Of a stretch of DNA of 64,000 nt, positions 1 to 9,406 are shown piece after piece. The DNA comes from Escherichia coli. Its GTDB lineage: Bacteria > Pseudomonadota > Gammaproteobacteria > Enterobacterales > Enterobacteriaceae. Position 1 is the stretch's first letter, and each line of letters begins with the position of its first letter. Under the pieces are notes generated by a model. The model was given only the letters and a program-made list of their open reading frames with translations, ran no database searches and was not told the DNA's origin. A program made the translations under genes and the position numbers. The stretch covers positions 3,038,001 to 3,102,000 of the forward strand of contig NZ_AP027764.1 of assembly GCF_036503815.1 (NCBI RefSeq), given 5' to 3'.

Positions 1-1578
1 GGTAACAGCGTACTGGCAAAACCGGCAGAACAAACGCCGCTGATTGCCGCACAAGGGATTGCCATTTTGCTGGAAGCGGGTGTACCGCCAGGCGTGGTGC
101 AGTTGTTGCCCGGTCAGGGTGAAACCGTAGGCGCGCAACTGACGGGTGATGATCGCGTGCGCGGGGTGATGTTTACCGGTTCAACCGAAGTCGCTACGTT
201 ACTGCAACGCAATATCGCCAGCCGCCTGGACGCTCAGGGCCGCCCAATTCCACTCATTGCGGAAACCGGCGGCATGAACGCGATGATTGTCGATTCCTCC
301 GCCCTGACCGAACAGGTCGTCGTGGATGTACTGGCCTCGGCCTTCGACAGTGCAGGTCAGCGTTGTTCGGCGCTGCGCGTGCTGTGTCTGCAAGATGAAA
401 TTGCCGACCACACGTTAAAAATGCTGCGCGGTGCAATGGCCGAATGCCGGATGGGTAATCCGGGTCGCCTGACCACCGATATCGGTCCGGTGATTGATGG
501 CGAAGCGAAGACCAATATTGAGCGCCATATTCAGACCATGCGTAGCAAAGGCCGTCCGGTGTTCCAGGCGGTGCGGGAAAACAGTGAAGATGCCCGTGAA
601 TGGCAAAGCGGCACCTTTGTCGCTCCGACGCTGATCGAACTGGATGACTTTGCCGAATTACAAAAAGAGGTCTTTGGTCCGGTGCTGCATGTGGTGCGTT
701 ACAACCGTAACCAGTTGCCGGAACTGATCGAACAGATTAACGCTTCCGGTTATGGTCTGACGCTCGGCGTCCATACGCGCATTGATGAAACTATTGCCCA
801 GGTCACTGGCTCGGCCCATGTCGGTAATCTGTATGTTAACCGTAATATGGTGGGCGCAGTGGTTGGGGTGCAACCATTCGGCGGCGAAGGGTTGTCCGGC
901 ACCGGGCCGAAAGCAGGTGGTCCGCTCTATCTCTACCGTCTGCTGGCGAATCGCCCGGAAAGTGCGCTGGCGGTGACACTCGCGCGTCAGGATGCGGAGT
1001 ATCCGGTCGATGCGCAGTTGAAAGCCGCATTGACTCAGCCGCTAAATGCACTGCGGGAATGGGCGGCAAACCGTCCAGAATTGCAGGCGTTATGTACGCA
1101 ATATGGCGAGTTGGCGCAGGCAGGAACACAACGATTGTTGCCAGGGCCGACGGGTGAACGCAACACCTGGACGCTGCTGCCGCGTGAGCGCGTGTTGTGT
1201 ATTGCGGATGATGAACAGGATGCGCTGACTCAGCTCGCCGCCGTGCTGGCGGTGGGCAGCCAGGTGCTGTGGCCGGATGATGCGCTGCATCGTCAGTTAG
1301 TGAAAGCATTACCATCGGCAGTCAGCGAACGTATTCAACTGGCGAAAGCGGAGAATATAACCGCTCAACCATTTGATGCGGTGATCTTCCACGGTGATTC
1401 GGATCAGCTTCGCGCATTGTGTGAAGCCGTTGCCGCGCGGGATGGTGCAATTGTTTCAGTGCAGGGTTTTGCCCGTGGCGAAAGCAATATCCTGCTGGAA
1501 CGGTTGTATATCGAGCGTTCGCTGAGCGTGAATACCGCTGCCGCTGGCGGTAACGCCAGTTTAATGACGATCGGTTAA
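1..1578 (+). CDS. putA: Proline dehydrogenase / P5C dehydrogenase, 3' part only
   Basis: Open at the left edge: the frame reads from base 1, so this is the C-terminal 525 residues of a protein of about 1320. PutA oxidises proline to glutamate at the inner membrane and represses the put genes. The part present is the aldehyde dehydrogenase (P5C dehydrogenase) domain. It contains the conserved Glu in ETGGMNAM and the catalytic Cys in the GQRCSALR motif, followed by the FGGEGLSGTGPKAGG segment and the C-terminal tail ending NASLMTIG. The N-terminal DNA-binding and proline dehydrogenase domains lie outside the window. It converges on rutR with a shared hairpin between them. Identification is from near-identity to recalled K-12 PutA. 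Confidence 0.97.
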   Translation, partial: GNSVLAKPAEQTPLIAAQGIAILLEAGVPPGVVQLLPGQGETVGAQLTGDDRVRGVMFTGSTEVATLLQRNIASRLDAQGRPIPLIAETGGMNAMIVDSSALTEQVVVDVLASAFDSAGQRCSALRVLCLQDEIADHTLKMLRGAMAECRMGNPGRLTTDIGPVIDGEAKTNIERHIQTMRSKGRPVFQAVRENSEDAREWQSGTFVAPTLIELDDFAELQKEVFGPVLHVVRYNRNQLPELIEQINASGYGLTLGVHTRIDETIAQVTGSAHVGNLYVNRNMVGAVVGVQPFGGEGLSGTGPKAGGPLYLYRLLANRPESALAVTLARQDAEYPVDAQLKAALTQPLNALREWAANRPELQALCTQYGELAQAGTQRLLPGPTGERNTWTLLPRERVLCIADDEQDALTQLAAVLAVGSQVLWPDDALHRQLVKALPSAVSERIQLAKAENITAQPFDAVIFHGDSDQLRALCEAVAARDGAIVSVQGFARGESNILLERLYIERSLSVNTAAAGGNASLMTIG

Positions 1579-1585
1579 GCAGGTT

Positions 1586-1613
1586 GCCGGAGGATGCTAT
1601 AACCTCCTCCGGC
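1586..1613. terminator. putA/rutR convergent terminator hairpin
   Basis: A 9-bp GC-rich stem (GCCGGAGGA pairing with TCCTCCGGC) sits between the convergent putA and rutR stop codons. The T-rich tract on either side is weak, so it is probably a bidirectional but not very strong terminator. Confidence 0.7.
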
Positions 1614-1617
1614 ATCA

Positions 1618-2256
1618 TTAACGTGGTCGAATCCCCTCAAGAATAATCCGCTGCACGTTTTCAACCGTTTGATTGAAAAACACTTCATCGCGCAACGTGG
1701 CACCTGTCACCGCCTCCACCTGAGGGGCGAAATCGGCGTAATGTTGAGTGGAAGCCCAGATCATAAAAATCAAATGCTGCGGATCAATCGGCGCGAGTTT
1801 GCCGCTTTTAACCCAACCGGCAATCAGCGCCGATTTCTCATCAATTAACGTTTTCAAATCGCCCGTTAGCTCATCCATTAATAACGGTGCGCCTGCCAGC
1901 ATCTCCATACAGAACAGGCGCGAAGCCTGCGGATAATCGCGGGAGACTTCCAGCTTCAGACGGATGTACTCTTTAATCGCTGCCAGTGGGGCGAAATCTT
2001 CTCGAAACGCTTTTAACGGTGCCAGCCAGATATCGAGAATCTGCCGCAGTACGGCTATATACAGCGCCTCTTTTGACGGAAAGTAATACAGCAGATTGGT
2101 TTTTGAAACGCCCGCCAACTCTGCGATCTGCTCCAGCCTTGTGCCATGAAAACCGAATTGTGAAAAAGTGTCCAGTGCTGCGCTAAGAATCGCTTTTTTC
2201 TTCGCGCTCACTGCGCGCGAACGTTTACCCGTTGTTTTCACTGCGCCTTGCGTCAT
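1618..2256 (-). CDS. rutR: TetR-family pyrimidine regulator RutR
   Basis: A 212-residue repressor that senses uracil and thymine and controls the rut operon, carAB and other pyrimidine and nitrogen genes. The N-terminus has a lysine/arginine-rich arm. A TetR helix-turn-helix follows (about residues 20-65, FSQFGFHGTRLEQIAELAGVS then the KTNLLYYFPSKE recognition region), then an all-helical ligand and dimerisation domain. The start at MTQGAVK is preferred over an upstream ATG because it gives the family length. The gene is divergent from rutA; the 287-bp intergenic region holds a RutR operator and the rut promoter. Identification rests on recalled K-12 RutR. Confidence 0.96.
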   Translation of the reverse strand: MTQGAVKTTGKRSRAVSAKKKAILSAALDTFSQFGFHGTRLEQIAELAGVSKTNLLYYFPSKEALYIAVLRQILDIWLAPLKAFREDFAPLAAIKEYIRLKLEVSRDYPQASRLFCMEMLAGAPLLMDELTGDLKTLIDEKSALIAGWVKSGKLAPIDPQHLIFMIWASTQHYADFAPQVEAVTGATLRDEVFFNQTVENVQRIILEGIRPR

Positions 2257-2318
2257 GCGCTCTCCCCTCTTGTAGATTGGCAACAGGATAGCAAAACCCC
2301 TGCCCGGCCTCGACCTTC

Positions 2319-2356
2319 TGCACTCTCATCGCGCACGGATGCATGTTTTATGTGCA
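2319..2356. promoter_or_regulatory. Two tandem NtrC-like sites upstream of rut operon
   Basis: Two 17-bp dyads of the NtrC type (TGCAC-N7-GCGCA at 2319-2335 and TGCAT-N7-GTGCA at 2340-2356) have centres 21 bp apart, so they lie on the same helix face. They lie about 100 bp upstream of a sigma-54 promoter motif, which is the classic enhancer geometry. The known nitrogen control of rut supports the reading. Confidence 0.7.
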
Positions 2357-2362
2357 ACTGTT

Positions 2363-2378
2363 TTGACCGTTTAGTCCA
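2363..2378. promoter_or_regulatory. RutR operator upstream of rutA
   Basis: TTGACCGTTTAGTCCA closely matches the RutR consensus TTGACCA-N2-TGGTCAA. It lies between the NtrC-like sites and the sigma-54 promoter, so uracil-free RutR could interfere with NtrC activation. Confidence 0.7.
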
Positions 2379-2442
2379 CTTTTTTCCAGACATTTTAGAC
2401 AACTTAACATTAACACATTAATAACATTCACTTTTTAAAAAC

Positions 2443-2458
2443 TGGCATCCGCTTTGCA
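2443..2458 (+). promoter_or_regulatory. Sigma-54 promoter of rutABCDEFG
   Basis: TGGCAT-N5-TTGCA has GG and GC doublets at the canonical -24/-12 spacing. It sits 85 bp upstream of the rutA start, and transcription would begin near 2470. It combines with the upstream NtrC-like sites into a nitrogen-starvation promoter. Confidence 0.78.
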
Positions 2459-2543
2459 AACAAACCATTACGCGGCTGAAAAGGATATGCAGGATGCAGC
2501 GCCCCGTCTGACTTTCACTTGACGAGACGAAGAGAGGTTGATG

Positions 2544-3635
2544 ATGAAAATTGGCGTATTCGTACCTATTGGCAACAACGGTTGGCTCATTTCGACCCAC
2601 GCGCCGCAGTACATGCCGACCTTTGAACTGAATAAAGCCATCGTGCAAAAAGCGGAGCACTACCATTTCGATTTCGCCCTGTCGATGATCAAACTGCGTG
2701 GTTTTGGCGGCAAAACTGAGTTCTGGGATCACAACCTGGAGTCGTTCACTTTGATGGCGGGGCTGGCAGCCGTGACCTCACGCATTCAGATTTACGCCAC
2801 TGCCGCCACCTTAACGTTACCTCCGGCAATCGTCGCCCGTATGGCCGCAACCATTGACTCCATCTCTGGCGGGCGTTTTGGCGTAAACCTGGTGACTGGC
2901 TGGCAAAAACCCGAGTATGAGCAGATGGGCATCTGGCCTGGCGATGACTATTTTTCCCGTCGTTATGACTATCTCACCGAATATGTCCAGGTGCTGCGCG
3001 ACCTGTGGGGAACGGGGAAAAGCGATTTTAAAGGCGATTTTTTCACCATGAACGATTGCCGCGTCAGTCCACAACCGAGCGTACCCATGAAAGTGATCTG
3101 TGCCGGGCAAAGCGACGCTGGCATGGCGTTCTCCGCCCAGTATGCCGATTTCAACTTCTGTTTCGGCAAAGGCGTAAATACACCCACGGCTTTCGCCCCG
3201 ACCGCTGCGCGGATGAAACAGGCCGCAGCGCAAACCGGGCGCGACGTTGGCTCTTATGTGTTGTTTATGGTGATTGCCGACGAAACCGACGATGCCGCTC
3301 GTGCCAAATGGGAACACTATAAAGCGGGTGCCGATGAAGAGGCGTTAAGCTGGCTAACCGAACAAAGTCAGAAAGATACCCGCTCCGGTACTGACACCAA
3401 CGTCCGTCAGATGGCCGATCCCACTTCGGCGGTAAACATCAATATGGGGACGTTAGTCGGTTCTTACGCCAGTGTCGCGCGCATGTTAGATGAAGTCGCA
3501 AGCGTACCTGGTGCCGAAGGCGTGCTGTTGACCTTCGATGATTTTCTGTCGGGAATCGAAACCTTCGGCGAGCGTATTCAACCACTGATGCAGTGCCGCG
3601 CCCATCTCCCTGCGCTAACTCAGGAGGTGGCATGA
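2544..3635 (+). CDS. rutA: Pyrimidine monooxygenase RutA
   Basis: FMN-dependent monooxygenase (bacterial luciferase-like fold) that opens the uracil ring between N3 and C4 to give ureidoacrylate, using flavin reduced by RutF. The 363 residues begin MKIGVFVPIGNNGW. I chose the ATG at 2544 because the AGAGAGG ribosome site sits 6 nt upstream; the adjacent ATG at 2541 is too close. The longer N-terminus once annotated in K-12 is impossible here because an in-frame TGA (about 2519) lies upstream. First gene of a tightly packed seven-gene operon; its stop overlaps the rutB start. Confidence 0.96.
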   Translation: MKIGVFVPIGNNGWLISTHAPQYMPTFELNKAIVQKAEHYHFDFALSMIKLRGFGGKTEFWDHNLESFTLMAGLAAVTSRIQIYATAATLTLPPAIVARMAATIDSISGGRFGVNLVTGWQKPEYEQMGIWPGDDYFSRRYDYLTEYVQVLRDLWGTGKSDFKGDFFTMNDCRVSPQPSVPMKVICAGQSDAGMAFSAQYADFNFCFGKGVNTPTAFAPTAARMKQAAAQTGRDVGSYVLFMVIADETDDAARAKWEHYKAGADEEALSWLTEQSQKDTRSGTDTNVRQMADPTSAVNINMGTLVGSYASVARMLDEVASVPGAEGVLLTFDDFLSGIETFGERIQPLMQCRAHLPALTQEVA

Positions 3636-4327
3636 TGACGACCTTAACCGCTCGACCAGAAGCCATTACCTTCGATCCGCAGCAAAGTGCGCTGATCGTG
3701 GTGGATATGCAAAACGCTTATGCCACGCCAGGTGGCTATTTAGATCTCGCCGGGTTTGATGTCTCAACCACTCGCCCGGTCATTGCCAATATTCAAACCG
3801 CCGTGACCGCGGCACGAGCGGCAGGGATGTTGATCATCTGGTTTCAAAATGGCTGGGATGAACAGTATGTCGAGGCTGGCGGTCCCGGCTCACCGAATTT
3901 TCATAAATCGAACGCCCTGAAGACCATGCGTAAGCAGCCGCAGTTGCAGGGAAAATTACTGGCGAAAGGCTCATGGGACTATCAACTGGTGGATGAGCTG
4001 GTGCCGCAGCCTGGCGATATTGTGCTGCCGAAGCCGCGCTATAGCGGTTTCTTCAATACGCCGCTGGACAGCATTTTGCGCAGCCGCGGAATTCGCCACC
4101 TGATTTTCACCGGTATCGCTACCAACGTCTGCGTCGAATCGACGCTGCGCGACGGCTTTTTTCTGGAGTATTTCGGCGTGGTGCTGGAAGACGCAACCCA
4201 CCAGGCGGGGCCGGAGTTTGCGCAGAAAGCCGCGTTGTTCAATATCGAAACCTTTTTTGGCTGGGTGAGCGACGTCGAAACGTTCTGCGACGCGCTTTCT
4301 CCCACGTCCTTTGCCCGTATCGCTTAA
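3635..4327 (+). CDS. rutB: Ureidoacrylate amidohydrolase RutB
   Basis: Isochorismatase-like cysteine hydrolase of 230 residues that cleaves (Z)-3-ureidoacrylate to aminoacrylate and carbamate, which decays to ammonia and CO2. The catalytic triad is visible by count: Asp24 in VVDMQNAY, Lys133 in LPKPRYS and Cys166 in TNVCVEST. The start overlaps the rutA stop; an ATG one codon earlier (3632) would give ATGA coupling and is equally possible. RBS is CAGGAGGTGG. Confidence 0.95.
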
Positions 4328-4338
4328 GGAGTTTAATG

Positions 4339-4725
4339 ATGCCGAAATCCGTAATTATTCCTGCTGGCAGCAGCGCACCGCTGGCCCCCTTCGTTCCCGG
4401 CACGCTGGCTGATGGCGTGGTGTATGTCTCCGGCACGCTGGCTTTTGATCAACATAATAACGTGCTGTTTGCCGATGACCCAAAGGCGCAAACCCGCCAC
4501 GTTCTGGAGACCATCCGCAAGGTTATCGAGACGGCGGGTGGCACGATGGCGGACGTGACCTTCAACAGCATCTTTATTACCGACTGGAAAAATTACGCCG
4601 CGATTAACGAAATCTACGCCGAGTTTTTCCCGGGTGACAAACCGGCGCGATTCTGCATTCAGTGCGGACTGGTAAAGCCTGACGCGCTGGTGGAAATCGC
4701 CACGATTGCGCATATCGCTAAGTGA
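4339..4725 (+). CDS. rutC: 3-aminoacrylate deaminase RutC (RidA family)
   Basis: 128-residue YjgF/RidA-family protein (trimeric in the family) that deaminates 3-aminoacrylate to malonic semialdehyde, detoxifying the intermediate from RutB. The RidA signature near the C-terminus ([20 protein letters not shown]) with its conserved Arg and Glu is present. Two ATGs occur in tandem (4336 and 4339); the second gives the recalled K-12 length. It lies 11 nt after rutB with an AAGGAG ribosome site. Confidence 0.95.
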
Positions 4726-4732
4726 GGTGGCG

Positions 4733-5545
4733 ATGAAACTTTCACTCTCACCTCCCCCTTATGCTGATGCGCCCGTAGTGGTATTGATTTCGGGTCTTGG
4801 CGGCAGCGGCAATTACTGGTTGCCGCAACTGGCGGTGCTGGAGCAGGAGTATCAGGTAGTCTGTTACGACCAGCGCGGTACCGGAAATAATCCAGATACG
4901 CTGGCGGAAGACTACAGTTTGGCGCAGATGGCAGAGGAACTGCATCAGGCGCTGATGAGTGTGGGGATTGAGCGTTATGCGGTGATCGGCCATGCGCTCG
5001 GGGCGCTGGTGGGAATGCAGCTGGCGCTAGATTATCCCGCATCGGTCACTGCACTGGTCAGCGTTAACGGCTGGCTACGAATAAACGCCCGTACCCGCCG
5101 CTGTTTTCAGGTTCGCGAACGATTACTGCATAGCGGCGGCGCGCAGGCATGGGTGGAAGCGCAGCCGTTGTTCCTCTACCCCGCCGACTGGATGGCGGCC
5201 CGCGCCCCTCGCCTTGAAGCGGAGGACGCGCTGGCACTGGCGCATTTTCAGGGCAAAAACAATTTACTGCGTCGACTTAACGCCCTCAAACGTGCTGACT
5301 TTAGTCGCCATACGGATCGCATCCGCTGCCCGGTGCAAATCATCTGCGCCAGTGATGATCTGCTCGTGCCATCAGCATGTTCCAGTGAACTTCATGCCGC
5401 CCTGCCCGATAGCCAGAAAATGGTGATGCGCTATGGCGGACACGCCTGCAACGTGACTGATCCCGAAACGTTTAATGCTCTGTTACTCAACGGGCTTGCC
5501 AGCCTGTTACATCATCGTGAAGCCGCCTGTAAGGAATTGCTATGA
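4733..5545 (+). CDS. rutD: Alpha/beta hydrolase RutD
   Basis: Alpha/beta-hydrolase-fold protein of 270 residues that speeds breakdown or clearance of rut intermediates. The nucleophile elbow reads GHALGALVG, so the usual Ser is Ala (also in recalled K-12). The C-terminal GGHACNV supplies the His region. The recalled K-12 protein ends about four residues earlier (REAAL). Here the end reads REAACKELL, as if one C were missing near 5526, and the stop now overlaps the rutE ATG. Start at MKLSLSPPP follows a GAGGTGGCG ribosome site. Confidence 0.93.
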   Translation: MKLSLSPPPYADAPVVVLISGLGGSGNYWLPQLAVLEQEYQVVCYDQRGTGNNPDTLAEDYSLAQMAEELHQALMSVGIERYAVIGHALGALVGMQLALDYPASVTALVSVNGWLRINARTRRCFQVRERLLHSGGAQAWVEAQPLFLYPADWMAARAPRLEAEDALALAHFQGKNNLLRRLNALKRADFSRHTDRIRCPVQIICASDDLLVPSACSSELHAALPDSQKMVMRYGGHACNVTDPETFNALLLNGLASLLHHREAACKELL

Positions 5546-6132
5546 ACGAAGCCGTTAGCCCTGGTGCGCTTAGCACCCTGTTTACCGACGCCCGAACTCA
5601 CAACGGCTGGCGGGAGACACCCGTCAGCGATGAGACGTTACGGGAGATTTATGCCCTGATGAAATGGGGGCCAACGTCAGCCAACTGTTCTCCGGCGCGC
5701 ATCGTATTTATCCGCACTGCAGAAGCAAAAGAACGTCTGCGCCCGGCGCTTTCCAGCGGCAATCTGCAAAAAACCCTGACCGCGCCCGTCACTGCTATCG
5801 TCGCCTGGGATAGCGAATTTTATGAACGGTTACCGCAACTGTTTCCCCACGGCGATGCCCGCAGTTGGTTTACCTCCAGCCCAAAACTTGCTGAAGAAAC
5901 GGCGTTTCGCAACAGTTCCATGCAGGCGGCCTATCTGATCGTCGCCTGCCGGGCGCTGGGGCTGGATACCGGCCCGATGTCCGGCTTTGACCGTCAACAC
6001 GTGGACGACGCCTTTTTTACGGGCAGCACGCTGAAGAGCAATCTGCTGATTAATATCGGCTATGGCGATAGCAGCAAGCTTCATGCGCGCCTGCCACGTC
6101 TGTCCTTTGAAGAAGCCTGCGGGCTGTTGTAA
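5542..6132 (+). CDS. rutE: Malonic semialdehyde reductase RutE
   Basis: Nitroreductase-family flavoprotein, 196 residues, that reduces malonic semialdehyde to 3-hydroxypropionate with NADPH, the last enzymatic step of the Rut pathway. Nitroreductase hallmarks include the MKWGPTSANCSPARIVFI N-terminal FMN segment and the LDTGPMSGFD motif. Its ATG overlaps the rutD stop (ATGA), giving translational coupling. Confidence 0.95.
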   Translation: MNEAVSPGALSTLFTDARTHNGWRETPVSDETLREIYALMKWGPTSANCSPARIVFIRTAEAKERLRPALSSGNLQKTLTAPVTAIVAWDSEFYERLPQLFPHGDARSWFTSSPKLAEETAFRNSSMQAAYLIVACRALGLDTGPMSGFDRQHVDDAFFTGSTLKSNLLINIGYGDSSKLHARLPRLSFEEACGLL

Positions 6133-6142
6133 GGAGCAAACT

Positions 6143-6637
6143 ATGAACATTGTCGATCAACAAACTTTTCGCGATGCGATGTCCTGCATGGGCGCGGCGG
6201 TCAATATCATCACCACGGACGGTCCAGCCGGGCGCGCCGGGTTCACCGCCAGCGCCGTCTGCAGCGTGACCGATACGCCGCCCACATTACTGGTGTGCCT
6301 GAATCGTGGGGCGTCCGTCTGGCCGGTATTCAATGAAAATCGAACGCTGTGTGTAAATACACTTAGCGCCGGGCAGGAGCCGCTTTCAAACCTTTTTGGC
6401 GGCAAAACGCCCATGGAACACCGCTTTGCCGCCGCCCGCTGGCAGACTGGTGTGACCGGATGCCCGCAACTGGAAGAAGCACTGGTTTCGTTTGACTGCC
6501 GTATCAGCCAGGTGGTGAGCGTCGGCACCCACGACATTCTGTTTTGCGCCATCGAAGCGATTCATCGTCACGCCACCCCCTACGGGCTGGTGTGGTTTGA
6601 TCGCAGTTATCACGCGCTGATGCGCCCTGCTTGTTAA
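6143..6637 (+). CDS. rutF: FMN reductase RutF
   Basis: Flavin reductase-like protein of 164 residues that supplies reduced FMN to the RutA monooxygenase using NADH. The family pattern is visible: [11 protein letters not shown] at the N-terminus, [22 protein letters not shown], and a C-terminal segment with [17 protein letters not shown]. The start at 6143 follows AAGGAGC. An upstream in-frame ATG (6062) lies inside rutE and is rejected. Confidence 0.95.
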
Positions 6638-6657
6638 CCTCCTTAAGGAGACAGCTG

Positions 6658-7986
6658 ATGGCAATGTTCGGTTTTCCTCACTGGCAGTTAAAATCGACCT
6701 CTACAGAGAGCGGCGTGGTCGCGCCGGATGAACGATTGCCGTTTGCTCAGACGGCAATAATGGGCGTTCAACACGCGGTGGCGATGTTTGGCGCGACGGT
6801 GTTAATGCCGATTCTGATGGGGCTGGATCCCAACCTTTCCATTTTAATGTCGGGGATCGGCACGTTACTGTTTTTCTTTATTACCGGCGGGCGCGTCCCC
6901 AGTTATCTCGGTTCCAGCGCGGCTTTTGTCGGCGTGGTGATCGCCGCGACGGGCTTTAATGGTCAGGGAATTAATCCGAATATCAGCATCGCGCTGGGCG
7001 GGATTATCGCCTGTGGGCTGGTTTATACCGTCATTGGCCTGGTGGTGATGAAAATCGGTACGCGCTGGATTGAACGACTAATGCCGCCGGTTGTGACGGG
7101 TGCGGTGGTGATGGCGATTGGCCTGAACTTAGCGCCTATCGCAGTGAAAAATGTATCGGCTTCGGCCTTTGATAGCTGGATGGCGGTAATGACGGTGCTG
7201 TGTATTGGGCTGGTGGCGGTGTTTACCCGTGGCATGATCCAGCGGTTATTGATTCTCGTAGGCTTAATTGTCGCTTGTCTGATTTATGGTGTGATGACCA
7301 ACGTTTTAGGGCTGGGAAAAGCCGTCGATTTTACACTCGTTAGCCATGCTGCCTGGTTCGGTCTGCCACATATCTCCACTCCTGGTTTTAATGGTCAGGC
7401 AATGATGCTGATTGCGCCCGTGGCGGTTATTCTGGTGGCGGAAAACTTAGGTCATCTCAAGGCGGTCGCCGGGATGACCGGACGCAATATGGATCCATAT
7501 ATGGGGCGGGCATTCGTAGGCGATGGGCTGGCAACAATGCTTTCGGGTTCTGTCGGCGGTAGCGGCGTAACCACCTATGCTGAAAATATCGGTGTAATGG
7601 CCGTGACCAAAGTCTACTCGACGCTGGTGTTTGTTGCTGCTGCCGTCATCGCCTTGCTGTTGGGCTTTTCGCCGAAATTTGGCGCGCTGATCCATACCAT
7701 TCCTGCACCGGTGATTGGTGGTGCTTCAATTGTTGTGTTCGGGCTGATTGCCGTCGCAGGCGCACGGATCTGGGTACAAAACCGTGTGGATTTAAGCCAG
7801 AACGGTAATTTGATTATGGTCGCAGTAACCTTAGTGCTGGGTGCGGGTGATTTTGCTCTCACACTGGGCGGTTTTACGTTGGGAGGGATCGGTACAGCAA
7901 CCTTTGGCGCGATTTTACTCAATGCTTTGTTAAGCAGAAGGTTGGTTGACGTTCCTCCGCCAGAAGTTGTTCATCAGGAACCATAA
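6658..7986 (+). CDS. rutG: Pyrimidine permease RutG (NCS2 family)
   Basis: Polytopic inner-membrane uracil/thymine:proton symporter of 442 residues, last gene of the rut operon. NCS2 motifs are visible: QHAVAMFGATVLMP in TM1, VPSYLGSSAAF near TM3, and AENLGHLKAVAGMTGR and GVTTYAENIGVMAVTKVYST in the substrate region. Long hydrophobic segments run the length of the protein. The ATG at 6658 has an AAGGAGACAGCTG ribosome site; the upstream ATG overlapping rutF is less likely. Confidence 0.95.
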   Translation: MAMFGFPHWQLKSTSTESGVVAPDERLPFAQTAIMGVQHAVAMFGATVLMPILMGLDPNLSILMSGIGTLLFFFITGGRVPSYLGSSAAFVGVVIAATGFNGQGINPNISIALGGIIACGLVYTVIGLVVMKIGTRWIERLMPPVVTGAVVMAIGLNLAPIAVKNVSASAFDSWMAVMTVLCIGLVAVFTRGMIQRLLILVGLIVACLIYGVMTNVLGLGKAVDFTLVSHAAWFGLPHISTPGFNGQAMMLIAPVAVILVAENLGHLKAVAGMTGRNMDPYMGRAFVGDGLATMLSGSVGGSGVTTYAENIGVMAVTKVYSTLVFVAAAVIALLLGFSPKFGALIHTIPAPVIGGASIVVFGLIAVAGARIWVQNRVDLSQNGNLIMVAVTLVLGAGDFALTLGGFTLGGIGTATFGAILLNALLSRRLVDVPPPEVVHQEP

Positions 7987-7993
7987 ACAGAAA

Positions 7994-8189
<196 letters not shown>

Positions 8190-8243
8190 GATGGCTTTTT
8201 GACGAGCGACAGACAAAAATGCATTCGTCATTGATTAGCCCGG

Positions 8244-8417
8244 CTAGTTGTCGCTTTTACCGTGACTGCTCTTGCCACCTTTTTTACCTGCTTCAGATGC
8301 GCGCTGCGGGTCATTTTTGAAATTACCCCCGCTGTGCTGTCCACCTTTTTTACCTGCTTCTGATGCTCTTTCGCGGTCTTCTGCAAAATTGCCGGAACCG
8401 CCTCGATGGTTTGCCAT
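8244..8417 (-). CDS. ymdF: KGG-repeat stress protein YmdF
   Basis: A 57-residue hydrophilic protein with two copies of the KGG/stress-induced motif (RASEAGKKGG at about residues 17-26 and 39-48), preceded by Gly/Asn-rich spacers. It resembles GsiB and YciG-type desiccation or general-stress proteins. The start at MANHRGGSG has GGAGGTCAG upstream on the minus strand. Convergent with rutG. In E. coli such genes are commonly RpoS-controlled; no site is identified here. Function is not known in detail. Confidence 0.9.
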   Translation of the reverse strand: MANHRGGSGNFAEDRERASEAGKKGGQHSGGNFKNDPQRASEAGKKGGKSSHGKSDN

Positions 8418-8789
8418 TACTGACCTCCGTCTGGGTATAGACATCATATTGCATAGAATTAACGCGGCGTATGGCGGCTGCCATATTTTCGCTACGTGGG
8501 ACTAAGCTTAGTGAACTGACGCGGGCAGACCCGCGTTTGGTAATATCCTGCAACAGCTTCTTAGCGAGAATAGATATCATCTCCAATAATTATCTATAAG
8601 CCGCTCTTATGATTAAAAAAACGCGATGAGATAAAAATGTGTCATTTTGCGACAAAATTGCGTGCTTGTGAAAGTTGTTATAAATCAAATAAGTGGTTGT
8701 GAAATTTGCACTCTGAAAAGGACGTCTTATCTTTAAATAAGTGGTAGCGAATCGCTACGGAATAGAGATAACACGAGGAGTGGTTAGAA
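8418..8789. promoter_or_regulatory. ymdF-wrbA intergenic region (372 bp)
   Basis: Divergent spacer holding the promoters of ymdF and wrbA. AT-rich from 8580 to 8740. A short dyad TAGCGA-A-TCGCTA lies at 8745-8757, and the wrbA ribosome site ACGAGGAGTGG is at 8773-8783. No convincing -35/-10 pair stands out, which fits RpoS-type promoters, but this is inference. No gene seen. Confidence 0.5.
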
Positions 8790-9386
8790 ATGGCTAAAGT
8801 TCTGGTGCTTTATTATTCCATGTACGGACATATTGAAACGATGGCACGCGCAGTTGCTGAAGGTGCAAGCAAAGTGGATGGCGCAGAAGTTGTCGTTAAG
8901 CGTGTACCGGAAACCATGCCGCCGCAATTATTTGAAAAAGCAGGCGGTAAAACGCAAACTGCACCGGTTGCAACCCCGCAAGAACTGGCCGATTACGACG
9001 CCATTATTTTTGGTACACCTACCCGCTTTGGTAACATGTCCGGTCAAATGCGTACCTTCCTCGACCAGACGGGCGGCCTGTGGGCTTCCGGCGCACTATA
9101 CGGAAAACTGGCGAGCGTCTTTAGTTCCACCGGTACTGGCGGCGGTCAGGAACAAACCATCACATCCACCTGGACGACCCTTGCGCATCACGGCATGGTG
9201 ATTGTCCCCATTGGCTACGCAGCGCAGGAATTATTTGACGTTTCACAGGTTCGCGGCGGTACGCCGTACGGCGCAACCACCATCGCAGGCGGTGACGGTT
9301 CACGCCAGCCCAGCCAGGAAGAACTGTCTATTGCTCGTTATCAAGGGGAATATGTCGCAGGTCTGGCAGTTAAACTTAACGGCTAA
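8790..9386 (+). CDS. wrbA: NAD(P)H:quinone oxidoreductase WrbA
   Basis: 198-residue flavodoxin-like FMN protein that reduces quinones by two electrons, limiting redox cycling in stationary phase. The FMN phosphate loop is [14 protein letters not shown] at the N-terminus, and the isoalloxazine loops are [14 protein letters not shown] and STGTGGGQE. Tetramer in the family. It is followed 20 nt later by yccJ, which it probably co-transcribes. Confidence 0.97.
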
Positions 9387-9406
9387 TCTTCAACAGGAGG
9401 ATACGC

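Noticed and set aside
836..1315. 159-codon open frame opposite putA
   Set aside because: Shadow of the conserved aldehyde dehydrogenase domain; His/Arg/Pro-rich composition typical of antisense reading of GC-rich genes.
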